Source: Haematococcus lacustris
Lineage: Eukaryota > Chlorophyta > Chlorophyceae > Chlamydomonadales > Haematococcaceae
Assembly (NCBI GenBank): GCA_030144725.1
Contig: JASKMD010000020.1
Location: 5,226,703 to 5,290,702, forward strand
Length of the DNA: 64,000 nucleotides
Direction of reading: 5' to 3'
Part shown: positions 9,601 through 20,783 of the stretch, piece after piece
Layout of the letters: the number at the start of each line of letters is the position of its first letter
How positions within the stretch are numbered: position 1 is the stretch's first letter
Translations under genes and position numbers: made by a program
The notes under the pieces: model-generated
Databases searched by the model: none
Seen by the model: only the letters and a program-made list of their open reading frames with translations
What the model was told of the DNA's origin: nothing

Positions 9601-9911
9601 CCAACAGCAGCCGCCTCTACCCTAGCAAGGCCATCTGCGTGATGCCCCGGGGGGAGGGAGGGGTGGGGCTTCCCGACCTGGGGGTCACCAGCACGGCCAT
9701 GCTGGCGAAGATGCTGGCCCAGCTCTGGTCGCCCCGGGTTCGTCCCTGGCAGCCTCTGACCCACAGCCTGCTGGCAGACCCCTCCCACGGCCTCAGCCCA
9801 GCGCCCAGGGGGCTTTTGTGTCCCGAGCGTATGCGCCTTGCTCTGTCCCACCCCGAGGGGTGCATCTCCCCCACATCCCTCTTCCCCCCCAGCAGCTCTC
9901 TGCCCCCATGA
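6627..9911 (+). pseudogene. LINE ORF2, endonuclease-RT, C-terminally truncated chimera
   Basis: ORF2 makes the target nick and copies the element RNA into the nicked site. ATG at 6627 (CCATGC) follows the ORF-M stop by two bases. The endonuclease domain (about residues 10-265) keeps LNVQGL (N16), FLQECH (E45), GGDFNCIL (D161, N163) and DHRPVS (D258, H259). The RT (about residues 500-800) has GYRPITLLNCD, motif A LLDLAGAYDN (D663), GLLQGSGASP and the catalytic YADD at 778-781. A Gly/Gln/Glu-rich insert of about 70 residues separates LSVSKS from RHLGVPLG. From about 9794 the frame runs into copy B sequence in the wrong frame (APRGLLCPERM...) and stops at 9911. The distal ORF2 region and zinc knuckle are missing. 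Length is 1,094 aa against about 1,785 reconstructed from copy E. Confidence 0.88.
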
Positions 9912-11017
9912 ACCCCCCTTGGGCCGCCCCTCCCCCCCTTGTTATTCCTCCCGCTGTCCATCCCGTGCCTCTTGAGGGGTCTGTTGCCACTGGCTCCCTT
10001 GCCGGTGTTCCCCTATCAGCCTCTCCGCGCTCCCCGGGGCACTTGGGGTTGCTGGGCAAGGCCCTCTTTAAGGGCGCGGTGCTGGCCTCCAAGGGCAAGC
10101 TCGCTGCCCGTAAGCTAAGAGATGCCACAGCTAGGGGCCTAGCCGCAGCCGGGCAGTGGGTGGGTGGGGAACCTTCCGCCAGCTCTCCCTCCCTTGACCC
10201 CATGGACGCCGAGGCAGCGGCCCCCACCGCCTCTTGCCGCACGGAGGTCACGGGGCCTGGCGCAGTTGCCCATCTCCCAGCCTAGGAGCTTGGTGCCTCC
10301 ACCGGGCTGGGCACCCGGCTCGGCACGGTGCGTGTTGGGCCCGGTGAGCTGCAGGGTAGTCAGCCTCCCCGCTGGCTTGACACCGCCGCGAGGGCACCTC
10401 CGCGCCCCTCCCCGGATGACAGGAGGGCTAGGCGGGAGGAGCGGCAGCGGGTGGCTCAGTGTAGGTCGAGGCGAGGCAACACGCAGCCAGCTACCCAGCC
10501 AGCCAGAGGGGGGCCTAGCCGGCGCCGGTATGGCATTCCCTCTTCCGGTTCCAGCTCTGAGGAGTGGGAGGCACGGCGTGCAGGGCACCAGCAAGCTGGC
10601 AGGCAGCGTGCTGCGCAGCTTGGCCATGGGTCCCCACACGTGCGCCGCTACGGGTTGCTCAGCCCCTCTGCTAGCCTGGCCAGCTCGCTGGGGGCCTCCT
10701 GTGACAGCCCTGTAGTTGAGTCAGCAGGGCCCCGGGAGGGGAGGTTGAGGGTGCCTAAGCGGAAGCAGCCCGAGCAGGCAGCTCAGCCTGGGGAGGAGGT
10801 CGAGCAGCTCGGTCCTCTGCCCCTGCGGCCCCCGCTGGCCATCTATTCCCGTGAGCCTCGGGTCCGCCTGCGCCGCCCGGGGGCCAAGTTGGCCTGCATT
10901 GAGGCCACTCCAGCCCCTATCCCCGGCCCACCCCCTTTGCCCGGTCCGCCTCCCCTTCCCAGCCCACCCACCCTCCTCTACACACGCGTAGCCCGCGCGG
11001 GGGCAAGCCAGGACTAG
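9797..11017 (+). pseudogene. ORF-M remnant of copy B, nonsense mutation
   Basis: Lacks the (Ala-Gly)n and the first about 25 codons of ORF-M because the duplication joint lies there. The frame is interrupted by TAG at 10283-10285, where copy A has CAG, then continues in the same frame to the usual TAG at 11015-11017, two bases before the ORF2 ATG. The Arg-rich and Pro-rich blocks are otherwise as in copy A. Confidence 0.85.
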
Positions 11018-11019
11018 CC

Positions 11020-13974
11020 ATGCAGCGCCCAGGTGTGGCCGCCAGTTTCTTGGCAGTCTCCCTCAACGTGCAGGGCCTTGCCCAGCCGCACAAACTGCAG
11101 GCCCTGCTTGACTGGGCCGCTGACAGCCCGGCGCAAGTGGTGTTCCTCCAAGAGTGCCATAGGGCGGAGAGCGTGTGGCAGTGGGCAGAAGCCCACTCGG
11201 GGGCCAAGCCTGCCTGGCGGGGGCAGTGGTTTTACACCCCTGGCACCGGCAGCTCCCAAGGCTGTCTGGTGTTGGTCAAGCCCTCCACCATCCAGGGGTG
11301 CACCCAGGTGCAGCTGCAGGCAGAGGGGGCCCAGGGGCGGGTGCTGCGGGTAGACGGGGAGCTCGCAGGCAGGCCGGTGTCCCTAGTGTGCGTGTACGCC
11401 CCGGCGCAGCAGGCAGAGCGGCCAGCGTTCTACGCAGAGTGCCTCCCCGCTTGCCTCCCGCCAGCCGCCGACCGCCGCCTCCTCCTCATGGGGGGCGACT
11501 TCAACTGCATCTTAGCCCCCGTGGACAGAGTGGGCGTCCCGCAGGGCTCGCAGCATGGGGAGGCCTGGGTGGGCAGCCGGGGCCAGGGGGCGGAGCAGCT
11601 GCGGCAGCTGGTGGGTGAGCGGGGTCTGGTGGACCCGTGGCGCCATTTGCACCCCTCCAAGAGAGACCTCACCCACTTCAGCGAGCGTTGGCAGACGGGT
11701 GCGCGCCTTGACCGATGGTACATCTCGGAGGAGGTGGTGCAGTGGCAGATGGACAGCGCCATCCAGGGTGTGCTGCCAGTGCCCACCGACCACCGGCCCG
11801 TGTCAGTGGCAGTGTGCCCCCCCGACCTGCCTCTCACCGTCCCCGCTCCCTGGCAGCTGCACCCCGCCCACCTTGACAACCCCGATCTGCTGGACTGCCT
11901 CAAGGACTTCCTACAGGCGGAGGCCCTTCACCACGAGGCTGCGAGTCAGCTGGGGATGCCTAGGGATGGGCACAGGGCCAGGTGGGCCCGCATCAAGCAT
12001 GGCCTGGCCATGCGTGCCCAGCACTTGCTGCGGGCCCAGCGCCGCGCGCAGCGTGACCTGCAGCAGCGCAGGAAGAAGGCGGCAGCAGTGGCCAGGGCTC
12101 ACCTCGTGCGGCAGCTGGTGCGGGTGGAGCGAGAGGGGGAGGCTGAGTTGCAGGCGGCGCAGCACCTGGGAGAGGCCGCAGCCCTGGCGGGTGTGGGGGC
12201 GAGGGAGCAGGGGGCCCAGCAATCCCTGCTGGCCAGCGCTGTCCTCGACCAGTACTACGGCGACCGCTCCTCCTTCTACTTCTACCATCGCGACCAGCCC
12301 GCGCACACCCCCACCCTCATCTCCTCTCTCCAGCTCCCCGGCCAGCCAGGTCAGCCAGCAGACCTTACCACGCCGGCCGGGGTGAAGGCAGCGTGCAGGG
12401 CTTTCCAGCAGCACTACTCAGCTGCCGAGCCCACCGGTGTCTACGCAGCCAAGCCGGTGGACACAGCTGCACGCGCCACGCTGCTAGGCAGCCTCACCTC
12501 TCACCTCACCCCCACCCAGGCCAGGGCTGCCGAGGGCCCCGATGGCATCCCTATGCTATCAGAGGAGGAGCTGGGCCGGGCTCTTCAGGGCTGCGCGCAC
12601 AGCAAGGCCCCGGGGCTAGATGGGCTGCCCATGGAGGTCTATGACCGGCTGTGGGTGGAGCTGGGGCGGCCGCTGCGGGCCATGTTGCAAGAGGCCCTGG
12701 CAGACACCGCTCACCCTGCCCCCCTGGCTGAGTTCCTGACAGGCATCATCACCTGCAGCAGCGGGGCAGCCCAGCCTGGCTGTTGTTGCTGGACCTGGCA
12801 GGTGCCTATGACAACGTGTCCTGGGGCTTGCTCCAGGACACGATGGAGGCCATGAGGTTCTGCCGGGAGGGGCATGTGCGCTGGGCTCAGCTGCTGCACC
12901 GGGGGCCACGAGCCAGGTGCTGGTCAACGGCCACCTCACCGACAGCTTCCCCCTTGCGTCGGGGCTGCTGCAGGGCAGCGGGGCCTCCCCGCTCTACTGG
13001 TGCATCGTGCTCCAACCGCTGGTCAGCTACCTCAGCTCGCTCCAGCTGGCAGGCCGCATCAGCACCCCCACCATCCCCTCCAGCCCTCTGGCCATGCACA
13101 GGGCCGCCCTGACCCCCGCGCTCCCCTCCAAGGAGTATGCGGACGACCTCACCATCGTGGTGCTCGATCGGGTCAGAGACGGGAAGGTGGTAGTGGAGGC
13201 CCTGGGCCTGTTCCGCGCCGCTGGGGGCCCTGCGCTGAGCGTGAGCAAGAGCTCAGCCCTACCGTGTGCCCAGCCAGAGCCCGGGCTGGGTAACCAGGGG
13301 GGCTCGGGCCCCGAGGGGGCGGGGAGGGAAGGAAGGGAGGGTGCCGGGGGGGAAGGGGGCGGGCAGGGGCAGGTGGGCGAGCAGGGGCTAGGGGGTGGGC
13401 TGGGGGAAGGTGGCGGGCAAGGGCAGCAGCAGGGCGGGCAGGAGCAGGGTGGGGAGCAGGAGCCGGAGGTGGTCATCCCAGCTGTCCGAGCGGGGGTGCC
13501 CGTGCGCCACCTGGGGGTCCCTCTTGGGGCGGCCTCCTACGCTGCCACCAGCGAGGCCGCCTTCGGTGGGGCGGCGGCGGCCATGATGGCAGCCTCCCTC
13601 CCTTGGCGGCCCCAAGGCCTCAACCTCCTGGGGCGGGTGCAGGTGGCACAGCAGTGCCTGGCCTCCAAGTCCATCTACCAAATGGCTTTTGTGCAACCCT
13701 CCGCTCCTCTGACGCAAGCCACGGCCGCGGCTGTCAACCGCTTTGTGGCAGCCTCAGACCTGCCCCAGGAGCGCAGCCCCAACAGCAGCCGCCTCTACCC
13801 TAGCAAGGCCATCTGCGTGATGCCCCGGGGGGAGGGAGGGGTGGGGCTTCCCGACCTGGGGGTCACCAGCACGGCCATGCTGGCGAAGATGCTGGCCCAG
13901 CTCTGGTCGCCCCGGGTTCGTCCCTGGCAGCCTCTGACCCACAGCCTGCTGGCAGACCCCTCCCACGGCCTCAG
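11020..13974 (+). pseudogene. LINE ORF2 of copy B, RT core deleted and frameshifted
   Basis: The endonuclease part is open and keeps its motifs (LNVQGL, FLQECH, GGDFNCIL, DHRPVS). After EFLTGIITC at about 12755 the sequence jumps 211 bp relative to copy A (8364-8574 missing), with a shared ACC at the joint. This removes the RT fingers (LVPKAGKPRD to LLEYL) and shifts the frame to a stop at 12855. A further 1-bp deletion near 12902 changes frame again; motif C (YADD) survives in the open stretch 12917-14089. It ends at the joint with copy C. It cannot encode an active enzyme. Confidence 0.88.
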
Positions 13975-15195
13975 CCCAGCGCCCAGGGGGCTTTTGTGTC
14001 CCGAGCGTATGCGCCTTGCTCTGTCCCACCCCGAGGGGTGCATCTCCCCCACATCCCTCTTCCCCCCCAGCAGCTCTCTGCCCCCATGAACCCCCCTTGG
14101 GCCGCCCCTCCCCCCCTTGTTATTCCTCCCGCTGTCCATCCCGTGCCTCTTGAGGGGTCTGTTGCCACTGGCTCCCTTGCCGGTGTTCCCCTATCAGCCT
14201 CTCCGCGCTCCCCGGGGCACTTGGGGTTGCTGGGCAAGGCCCTCTTTAAGGGCGCGGTGCTGGCCTCCAAGGGCAAGCTCGCTGCCCGTAAGCTAAGAGA
14301 TGCCACAGCTAGGGGCCTAGCCGCAGCCGGGCAGTGGGTGGGTGGGGAACCTTCCGCCAGCTCTCCCTCCCTTGACCCCATGGACGCCGAGGCAGCGGCC
14401 CCCACCGCCTCTTGCCGCACGGAGGTCACGGGGCCTGGCGCAGTTGCCCATCTCCCAGCCTAGGAGCTTGGTGCCTCCACCGGGCTGGGCACCCGGCTCG
14501 GCACGGTGCGTGTTGGGCCCGGTGAGCTGCAGGGTAGTCAGCCTCCCCGCTGGCTTGACACCGCCGCGAGGGCACCTCCGCGCCCCTCCCCGGATGACAG
14601 GAGGGCTAGGCGGGAGGAGCGGCAGCGGGTGGCTCAGTGTAGGTCGAGGCGAGGCAACACGCAGCCAGCTACCCAGCCAGCCAGAGGGGGGCCTAGCCGG
14701 CGCCGGTATGGCATTCCCTCTTCCGGTTCCAGCTCTGAGGAGTGGGAGGCACGGCGTGCAGGGCACCAGCAAGCTGGCAGGCAGCGTGCTGCGCAGCTTG
14801 GCCATGGGTCCCCACACGTGCGCCGCTACGGGTTGCTCAGCCCCTCTGCTAGCCTGGCCAGCTCGCTGGGGGCCTCCTGTGACAGCCCTGTAGTTGAGTC
14901 AGCAGGGCCCCGGGAGGGGAGGTTGAGGGTGCCTAAGCGGAAGCAGCCCGAGCAGGCAGCTCAGCCTGGGGAGGAGGTCGAGCAGCTCGGTCCTCTGCCC
15001 CTGCGGCCCCCGCTGGCCATCTATTCCCGTGAGCCTCGGGTCCGCCTGCGCCGCCCGGGGGCCAAGTTGGCCTGCATTGAGGCCACTCCAGCCCCTATCC
15101 CCGGCCCACCCCCTTTGCCCGGTCCGCCTCCCCTTCCCAGCCCACCCACCCTCCTCTACACACGCGTAGCCCGCGCGGGGGCAAGCCAGGACTAG
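13975..15195 (+). pseudogene. ORF-M remnant of copy C, nonsense mutation
   Basis: Virtually identical to the copy B remnant, including the in-frame TAG at 14461-14463. It ends in TAG at 15193-15195, two bases before the ORF2 ATG at 15198. Confidence 0.85.
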
Positions 15196-15197
15196 CC

Positions 15198-18100
15198 ATG
15201 CAGCGCCCAGGTGTGGCCGCCAGTTTCTTGGCAGTCTCCCTCAACGTGCAGGGCCTTGCCCAGCCGCACAAACTGCAGGCCCTGCTTGACTGGGCCGCTG
15301 ACAGCCCGGCGCAAGTGGTGTTCCTCCAAGAGTGCCATAGGGCGGAGAGCGTGTGGCAGTGGGCAGAAGCCCACTCGGGGGCCAAGCCTGCCTGGCGGGG
15401 GCAGTGGTTTTACACCCCTGGCACCGGCAGCTCCCAAGGCTGTCTGGTGTTGGTCAAGCCCTCCACCATCCAGGGGTGCACCCAGGTGCAGCTGCAGGCA
15501 GAGGGGGCCCAGGGGCGGGTGCTGCGGGTAGACGGGGAGCTCGCAGGCAGGCCGGTGTCCCTAGTGTGCGTGTACGCCCCGGCGCAGCAGGCAGAGCGGC
15601 CAGCGTTCTACGCAGAGTGCCTCCCCGCTTGCCTCCCGCCAGCCGCCGACCGCCGCCTCCTCCTCATGGGGGGCGACTTCAACTGCATCTTAGCCCCCGT
15701 GGACAGAGTGGGCGTCCCGCAGGGCTCGCAGCATGGGGAGGCCTGGGTGGGCAGCCGGGGCCAGGGGGCGGAGCAGCTGCGGCAGCTGGTGGGTGAGCGG
15801 GGTCTGGTGGACCCGTGGCGCCATTTGCACCCCTCCAAGAGAGACCTCACCCACTTCAGCGAGCGTTGGCAGACGGGTGCGCGCCTTGACCGATGGTACA
15901 TCTCGGAGGAGGTGGTGCAGTGGCAGATGGACAGCGCCATCCAGGGTGTGCTGCCAGTGCCCACCGACCACCGGCCCGTGTCAGTGGCAGTGTGCCCCCC
16001 CGACCTGCCTCTCACCGTCCCCGCTCCCTGGCAGCTGCACCCCGCCCACCTTGACAACCCCGATCTGCTGGACTGCCTCAAGGACTTCCTACAGGCGGAG
16101 GCCCTTCACCACGAGGCTGCGAGTCAGCTGGGGATGCCTAGGGATGGGCACAGGGCCAGGTGGGCCCGCATCAAGCAGGGCCTGGCCATGCGTGCCCAGC
16201 ACTTCCTGCGGGCCCAACGCCGCGCGCAGCGTGACCTGCAGCAGCGCAGGAAGAAGGCGGCAGCAGTGGCCAGGGCTCACCTCGTGCGGCAGCTGGTGCG
16301 GGTGGAGCGAGAGGGGGAGGCTGAGGTGCAGGCGGCGCAGCACCTGGGAGAGGCCGCAGCCCTGGCGGGTGTGGGGGCGAGGGAGCAGGGGGCCCAGCAA
16401 TCCCTGCTGGCCAGCGCTGTCCTCGACCAGTACTACGGCGACCGCTCCTCCTTCTACTTCTACCATCGCGACCAGCCCGCGCACACCCCCACCCTCATCT
16501 CCTCTCTCCAGCTCCCCGGCCAGCCAGGTCAGCCAGCAGACCTTACCACGCCGGCCGGGGTGAAGGCAGCGTGCAGGGCTTTCCAGCAGCACTACTCAGC
16601 TGCCGAGCCCACCGGTGTCTACGCAGCCAAGCCGGTGGACACAGCTGCACGCGCCACGCTGCTAGGCAGCCTCACCTCCCACCTCACCCCCACCCAGGCC
16701 AGGGCTGCCGAGGGCCCCGATGGCATCCCTATGCTATCAGAGGAGGAGCTGGGCCGGGCTCTTCAGGGCTGCGCGCACAGCAAGGCCCCGGGGCTAGATG
16801 GGCTGCCCATGGAGGTCTATGACCGGCTGTGGGTGGAGCTGGGGCGGCCGCTGCGGGCCATGTTGCAAGAGGCCCTGGCAGACACCGCTCACCCTGCCCC
16901 CCTGGCTGAGTTCCTGACAGGCATCATCACCTGCAGCAGCGGGGCAGCCCAGCCTGGCTGTTGTTGCTGGACCTGGCAGGTGCCTATGACAACGTGTCCT
17001 GGGGCTTGCTCCAGGACACGATGGAGGCCATGAGGTTCTGCCGGGAGGGGCATGTGCGCTGGGCTCAGCTGCTGCACCGGGGGCCACGAGCCAGGTGCTG
17101 GTCAACGGCCACCTCACCGACAGCTTCCCCCTTGCGTCGGGGCTGCTGCAGGGCAGCGGGGCCTCCCCGCTCTACTGGTGCATCGTGCTCCAACCGCTGG
17201 TCAGCTACCTCAGCTCGCTCCAGCTGGCAGGCCGCATCAGCACCCCCACCATCCCCTCCAGCCCTCTGGCCATGCACAGGGCCGCCCTGACCCCCGCGCT
17301 CCCCTCCAAGGAGTATGCGGACGACCTCACCATCGTGGTGCTCGATCGGGTCAGAGACGGGAAGGTGGTAGTGGAGGCCCTGGGCCTGTTCCGCGCCGCT
17401 GGGGGCCTTGCGCTGAGCGTGAGCAAGAGCTCAGCCCTACCGTGTGCCCAGCCAGAGCCCGGGCTGGGTAACCAGGGGGGCTCGGGCCCCGAGGGGGCGG
17501 GGAGGGAAGGAAGGGAGGGTGCCGGGGGGGAAGGGGGCGGGCAGGGGCAGGTGGGCGAGCAGGGGCTAGGGGGTGGGCTGGGGGAAGGTGGCGGGCAAGG
17601 GCAGCAGCAGGGCGGGCAGGAGCAGGGTGGGGAGCAGGAGCCGGAGGTGGTCATCCCAGCTGTCCGAGCGGGGGTGCCCGTGCGCCACCTGGGGGTCCCT
17701 CTTGGGGCGGCCTCCTACGCTGCCACCAGCGAGGCCGCCTTCGGTGGGGCGGCGGCGGCCATGATGGCAGCCTCCCTCCCTTGGCGGCCCCAAGGCCTCA
17801 ACCTCCTGGGGCGGGTGCAGGTGGCACAGCAGTGCCTGGCCTCCAAGTCCATCTACCAAATGGCTTTTGTGCAACCCTCCGCTCCTCTGACGCAAGCCAT
17901 GGCCGCGGCTGTCAACCGCTTTGTGGCAGCCTCAGACCTACCCCAGGAGCGCAGCCCCAACAGCAGCCGCCTCTACCCTAGCAAGGCCATCTGCGTGATG
18001 CCCCGGGGGGAGGGAGGGGTGGGGCTTCCCGACCTGGGGGTCACCAGCACGGCCATGCTGGCGAAGATGCTGGCCCAGCTCTGGTCGCCCCGGGTTCGTC

Positions 18101-20397
18101 CCTGGCATCCTCTGACCCACAGCCTGCTGGCAGACCCCTCCCACGGCCTCAGCACGTGGGTCATCACCGACCCCACCGCCCCCCCCTCGCGAGGCATCAG
18201 CCCGCGGCTGCAAGCTCACGTGGCGGCCTTGGCTGATCTCAGGCTGTTCCGTGCTGTGCCCCCCGCTAGCCAGTCCTTCTTCTCGGTGCTGGCAGAGCCG
18301 CTGTGGTACAACGCACAAGTCCGCATGAACCCAGCAGCGAGGGAGGCAGCAGCTGAGCAGGGTTGGACCCACGTCCGCCACGTGAGGGAGGCCCTGCATA
18401 GCCCCCATCTGGAGGGGGAGGCACGATGGGCTGCCGACCTGGTCAGGGCTTGCCTCCCAGAGCCCTGGCAGGGCATGGTGGACCGCCTGCAGCCTCCTCA
18501 GCCGGAGTGGGAGTGCCTGAGGGTTGGGCCAGGGGTGGGGTTTGTGATGCGGCGCACCCCCCTGCTCCAGCCCTCCCACTGGGTGGGCCCCAACGGCCGC
18601 CTCTACCCCCTAGACCCCATAGGGCAGGGGCCCCTAGGGGCTTTCTGGGCGGAGGGAGGGGCGGCCTGGGAGCCAGCTGTGGTGGCCCGACTCAACAAGC
18701 CCAGCTACAGGCTGACTCCGGAGGAGCGAGCCACCCACCTCCGCCCTCTACCCGCCCAGCATCACGTGGCGCAGGAGCAGGCTCAAGGGCAGGAGCAAGG
18801 AGGAGCCAGGGCGGTTGGCAGGGGAGGGGGGCGGGCAAGGGGGCGGGGCGGGGGCAGGGGGCGAGGGCGTGGAGGAGGTGGAGGGCGTAGGGGAGCAGGG
18901 GGCGGGGCGGGAGGGCAGGCTGCCGACCCAGCTGACGAGGGGCCTGGCACCTGGCCTAAGGAGGAGTGGCTCTTGGGCCCCTGGGCTCACCTGCAGCTGG
19001 ACCCTCAGGTGTGGGGCATGGGCACCACCACCCTCCTGGACTTCTCGGTCAAGCATGCCAGGGTGCGCCTCCACCAGCTCCAGCGCGTGAGTGCCGACCC
19101 CCTCTACCCACCCTGTGGGGGCCTGTGGCCAGCGCTGTGGGGTGTGCGCCCCCCCCGGGCAGCGGGCGAACCAGAGGTGGCAGCGGTGGCTGTAGGGGCC
19201 CTGAGGGAGCTGGAGCTCAAGTGGGAGGCCAGCGTGCAGCAGGTGGCAGGCCAGGGGGCAGCGGGGGAGCGGGAGCAGCAGGGCAGGGATGTGGAGGAGC
19301 GGCTCCCCGAGGAGGTGCAGGGCAGCCAACCGCCTCGCTGGCTTGACACCTCCGCCAGGGCGCACCAGCGACCCTCGCCGCAGATGAGGGCGGCCCAGCA
19401 GGCTGAGCGGCAGCTGGAGGCCCAGCAGCGGCGTGGGGGCAGGCAGCCAGTTGCTCAGCCCGCCCCCCGGGCCGACACCGCGGACCAGCTGGCTGTGGGT
19501 GTTCAGGCAGGCCAGCCGTGTGCGAAGGTGTGGAAGGAGCTGCTAGACCGCACCCTCCGTCGGGAGCATGTCATCGTGGCCTGGCGGGTGCTTCACGCCA
19601 GCCTCATGGTGGGGGCCTTGTGGGGCCACATCCTCAAGGGTACGGCTGCCTCGGGCTCTTCCGCCTGCCGCTTCTGCCAGCCGGGGCACTTGGAGACCCT
19701 CACCCACGCCTTCCTGACCTGCCCCGCCGTGGTCCCAGCCAGGGAGTGGGTGCTGGACGTGTACGGCCGCCTCACAGGCACCCGTCCCCCCTCAGGCGAC
19801 GCCATGCTGCTCCATAGTGGGCGCCCCACCTGCGGCGAGGCCCCCCCCTTTCAGCCCCCTGACAGCCTGCTGTGGTTGCGGCTGCGCGTTGCCTACCTGG
19901 GCGCAGTGTGGCGCCTCCGCAGCTCAGGAGCCGCTACAGCCCTGCAGCCACAACAGGTGGCGAGGCGGGTTGTGGAGGAGGTCATCTACACCCTCACCAC
20001 GGCCGTCAAGCGGGACTGGCATCGGGTGGGGAGGGACATCCGCGTGGGCCTCTGCGGCGCTGTGCCCTCCACCTGGTTCAAGGGAAAGGACCCGGAGCTG
20101 GACGCGGCCCACTTCGACCAGCTGTGGCCCGAGGCGTTGGGGGGCTGGTTTGCCAAGCAGCCTGAGAGGGAGCGGAGGGGAGGGCAGGAGGGGGCAGAGG
20201 GGAGGGTTGGGGCAGGAGGAGTGGAGGAGGAGAGGGCAGCAGGGAGGCTTAGGCAGGGGGAGGGCAGGGCGCGGTGGGGGGGGAGAGCTGTTGGTTCGCC
20301 TCTCCTTGCAGTGGCCCGTCCCCTTCCCCGTCGAGCCAGCCTGAGCTGCAGGGTTGCTGGTGGGGGCTTCGTGCGTTCTGTGGGTGGGGAGGGCTAG
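15198..20397 (+). pseudogene. LINE ORF2 of copy C, RT deletion but complete C-terminus
   Basis: The endonuclease frame is open from 15198 to 17033, where the 211-bp deletion (shared with B) breaks the RT. A second frame is open from 17095 to 20397 (1,100 codons) and holds the palm part with YADD, the Gly/Gln-rich insert, and the distal region. The distal part has an RG-rich segment (about 18810-18915), the block GSQPPRWLDTSARA (about 19320-19360) and a zinc knuckle CRFC...THAFLTC (C-x2-C-x9-H-x4-C, from 19666) of the zf-RVT type usual near the end of L1-clade ORF2 proteins in plants and algae. It stops at 20395-20397 before the 3'UTR. It is the best template for the ORF2 C-terminus, but is inactive itself. 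Confidence 0.87.
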
Positions 20398-20783
20398 GCC
20401 TCGGGGGTTTATCTGGGTGTCAGGGGACCGGGGGCTTAGGTGGTCTTGGTTTGAGTGTTGGGGGAAGGGTTCAAGGCTTCAGGTCGAGGGGTTGGGCTTA
20501 GGCTTGTGTGGGGAGGTGAGTAGAGCTAGGGTCTGGGGAGGTGTGTAGAGCTAGGGTGGAGGGCGTTGGTGTGGGGGAGTGTCTTGACGTTGTCCTAGGG
20601 AGGGGGTTGCTTGGGTGGTGTGGACCTTTGCTTGGGGTGTGTGGACCTTTGCTTGGGGTGTGTGGACCGCTGTGTTTGGGCGTAGTGCTTGGGGATCGTG
20701 TACGGGGAATCTTGTTTGTTGTAGTCTTCTCTATTCTTTATTTCTTTAGTCTCACTCTCTCTTGTAATGCTCCTCATATGAAA
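20398..20783 (+). other. LINE 3'UTR of copy C
   Basis: GT-rich non-coding tail of about 390 nt. It contains two and a half direct repeats of a 20-bp unit, GTGTGGACCTTTGCTTGGGG (about 20618-20680), then a T/C-rich stretch (CTTCTCTATTCTTTATTTC) and TGTAA at 20763-20767. There is no long poly(A). The same tail ends copy E and every F unit. Confidence 0.82.
20763..20767 (+). terminator. TGTAA polyadenylation signal of LINE copy C
   Basis: TGTAA is the common green-algal poly(A) signal; here it lies about 15 nt before the point where LINE homology ends. Equivalent sites lie at 40511-40515 (copy E) and 43980-43984, and at the end of each tandem unit. Confidence 0.7.

Larger units (their letters stand above)
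4701..9796 (+). mobile_element. LINE copy A (sense part: (GGGGCT)n, ORF-M, ORF2)
   Basis: L1-type non-LTR retrotransposon part in sense orientation. It starts in the hexanucleotide tract and ends at 9796, inside ORF2 downstream of the RT. There CTCAG of ORF2 is joined to CCCAGCGCCCAGG of the ORF-M region of copy B, with CAG shared by both parents. Diagnostic residues (ARFLAVTLN, GIPQGSQ, SQLGLPRD, MLREALADTADP) group its ORF2 with copy G, not with B, C and E. Confidence 0.9.
9797..13974 (+). mobile_element. LINE copy B (tandem ORF-M/ORF2 unit)
   Basis: Starts in the ORF-M region (CCCAGCGCCCAGGGGGC) and ends at the same ORF2 breakpoint as copy A. B and C are offset by exactly 4,178 bp and are nearly identical. 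Both share a 211-bp RT deletion, a 3-bp deletion near 11291, a 1-bp deletion near 12902, and a TAG in ORF-M. B is therefore a direct tandem duplicate of the C-type unit. Confidence 0.9.
13975..20783 (+). mobile_element. LINE copy C (ORF-M, full-length ORF2 region, 3' end)
   Basis: Same start joint as copy B, but it continues past the ORF2 breakpoint (GGCCTCAGCACGTGGGTC) into the distal ORF2, the 3'UTR and a true 3' end. TGTAA, the green-algal polyadenylation signal, lies at 20763-20767, and homology to the 3'UTR family ends after CATATGAAA at about 20783. The next unit D begins immediately, inside RT sequence. Confidence 0.9.

Noticed and set aside
17095..20397. 1,100-codon frame as an independent intact gene
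   Set aside because: It is the distal part of LINE ORF2 after an RT deletion; its start lies inside the RT palm and the phase is an outcome of the deletions.
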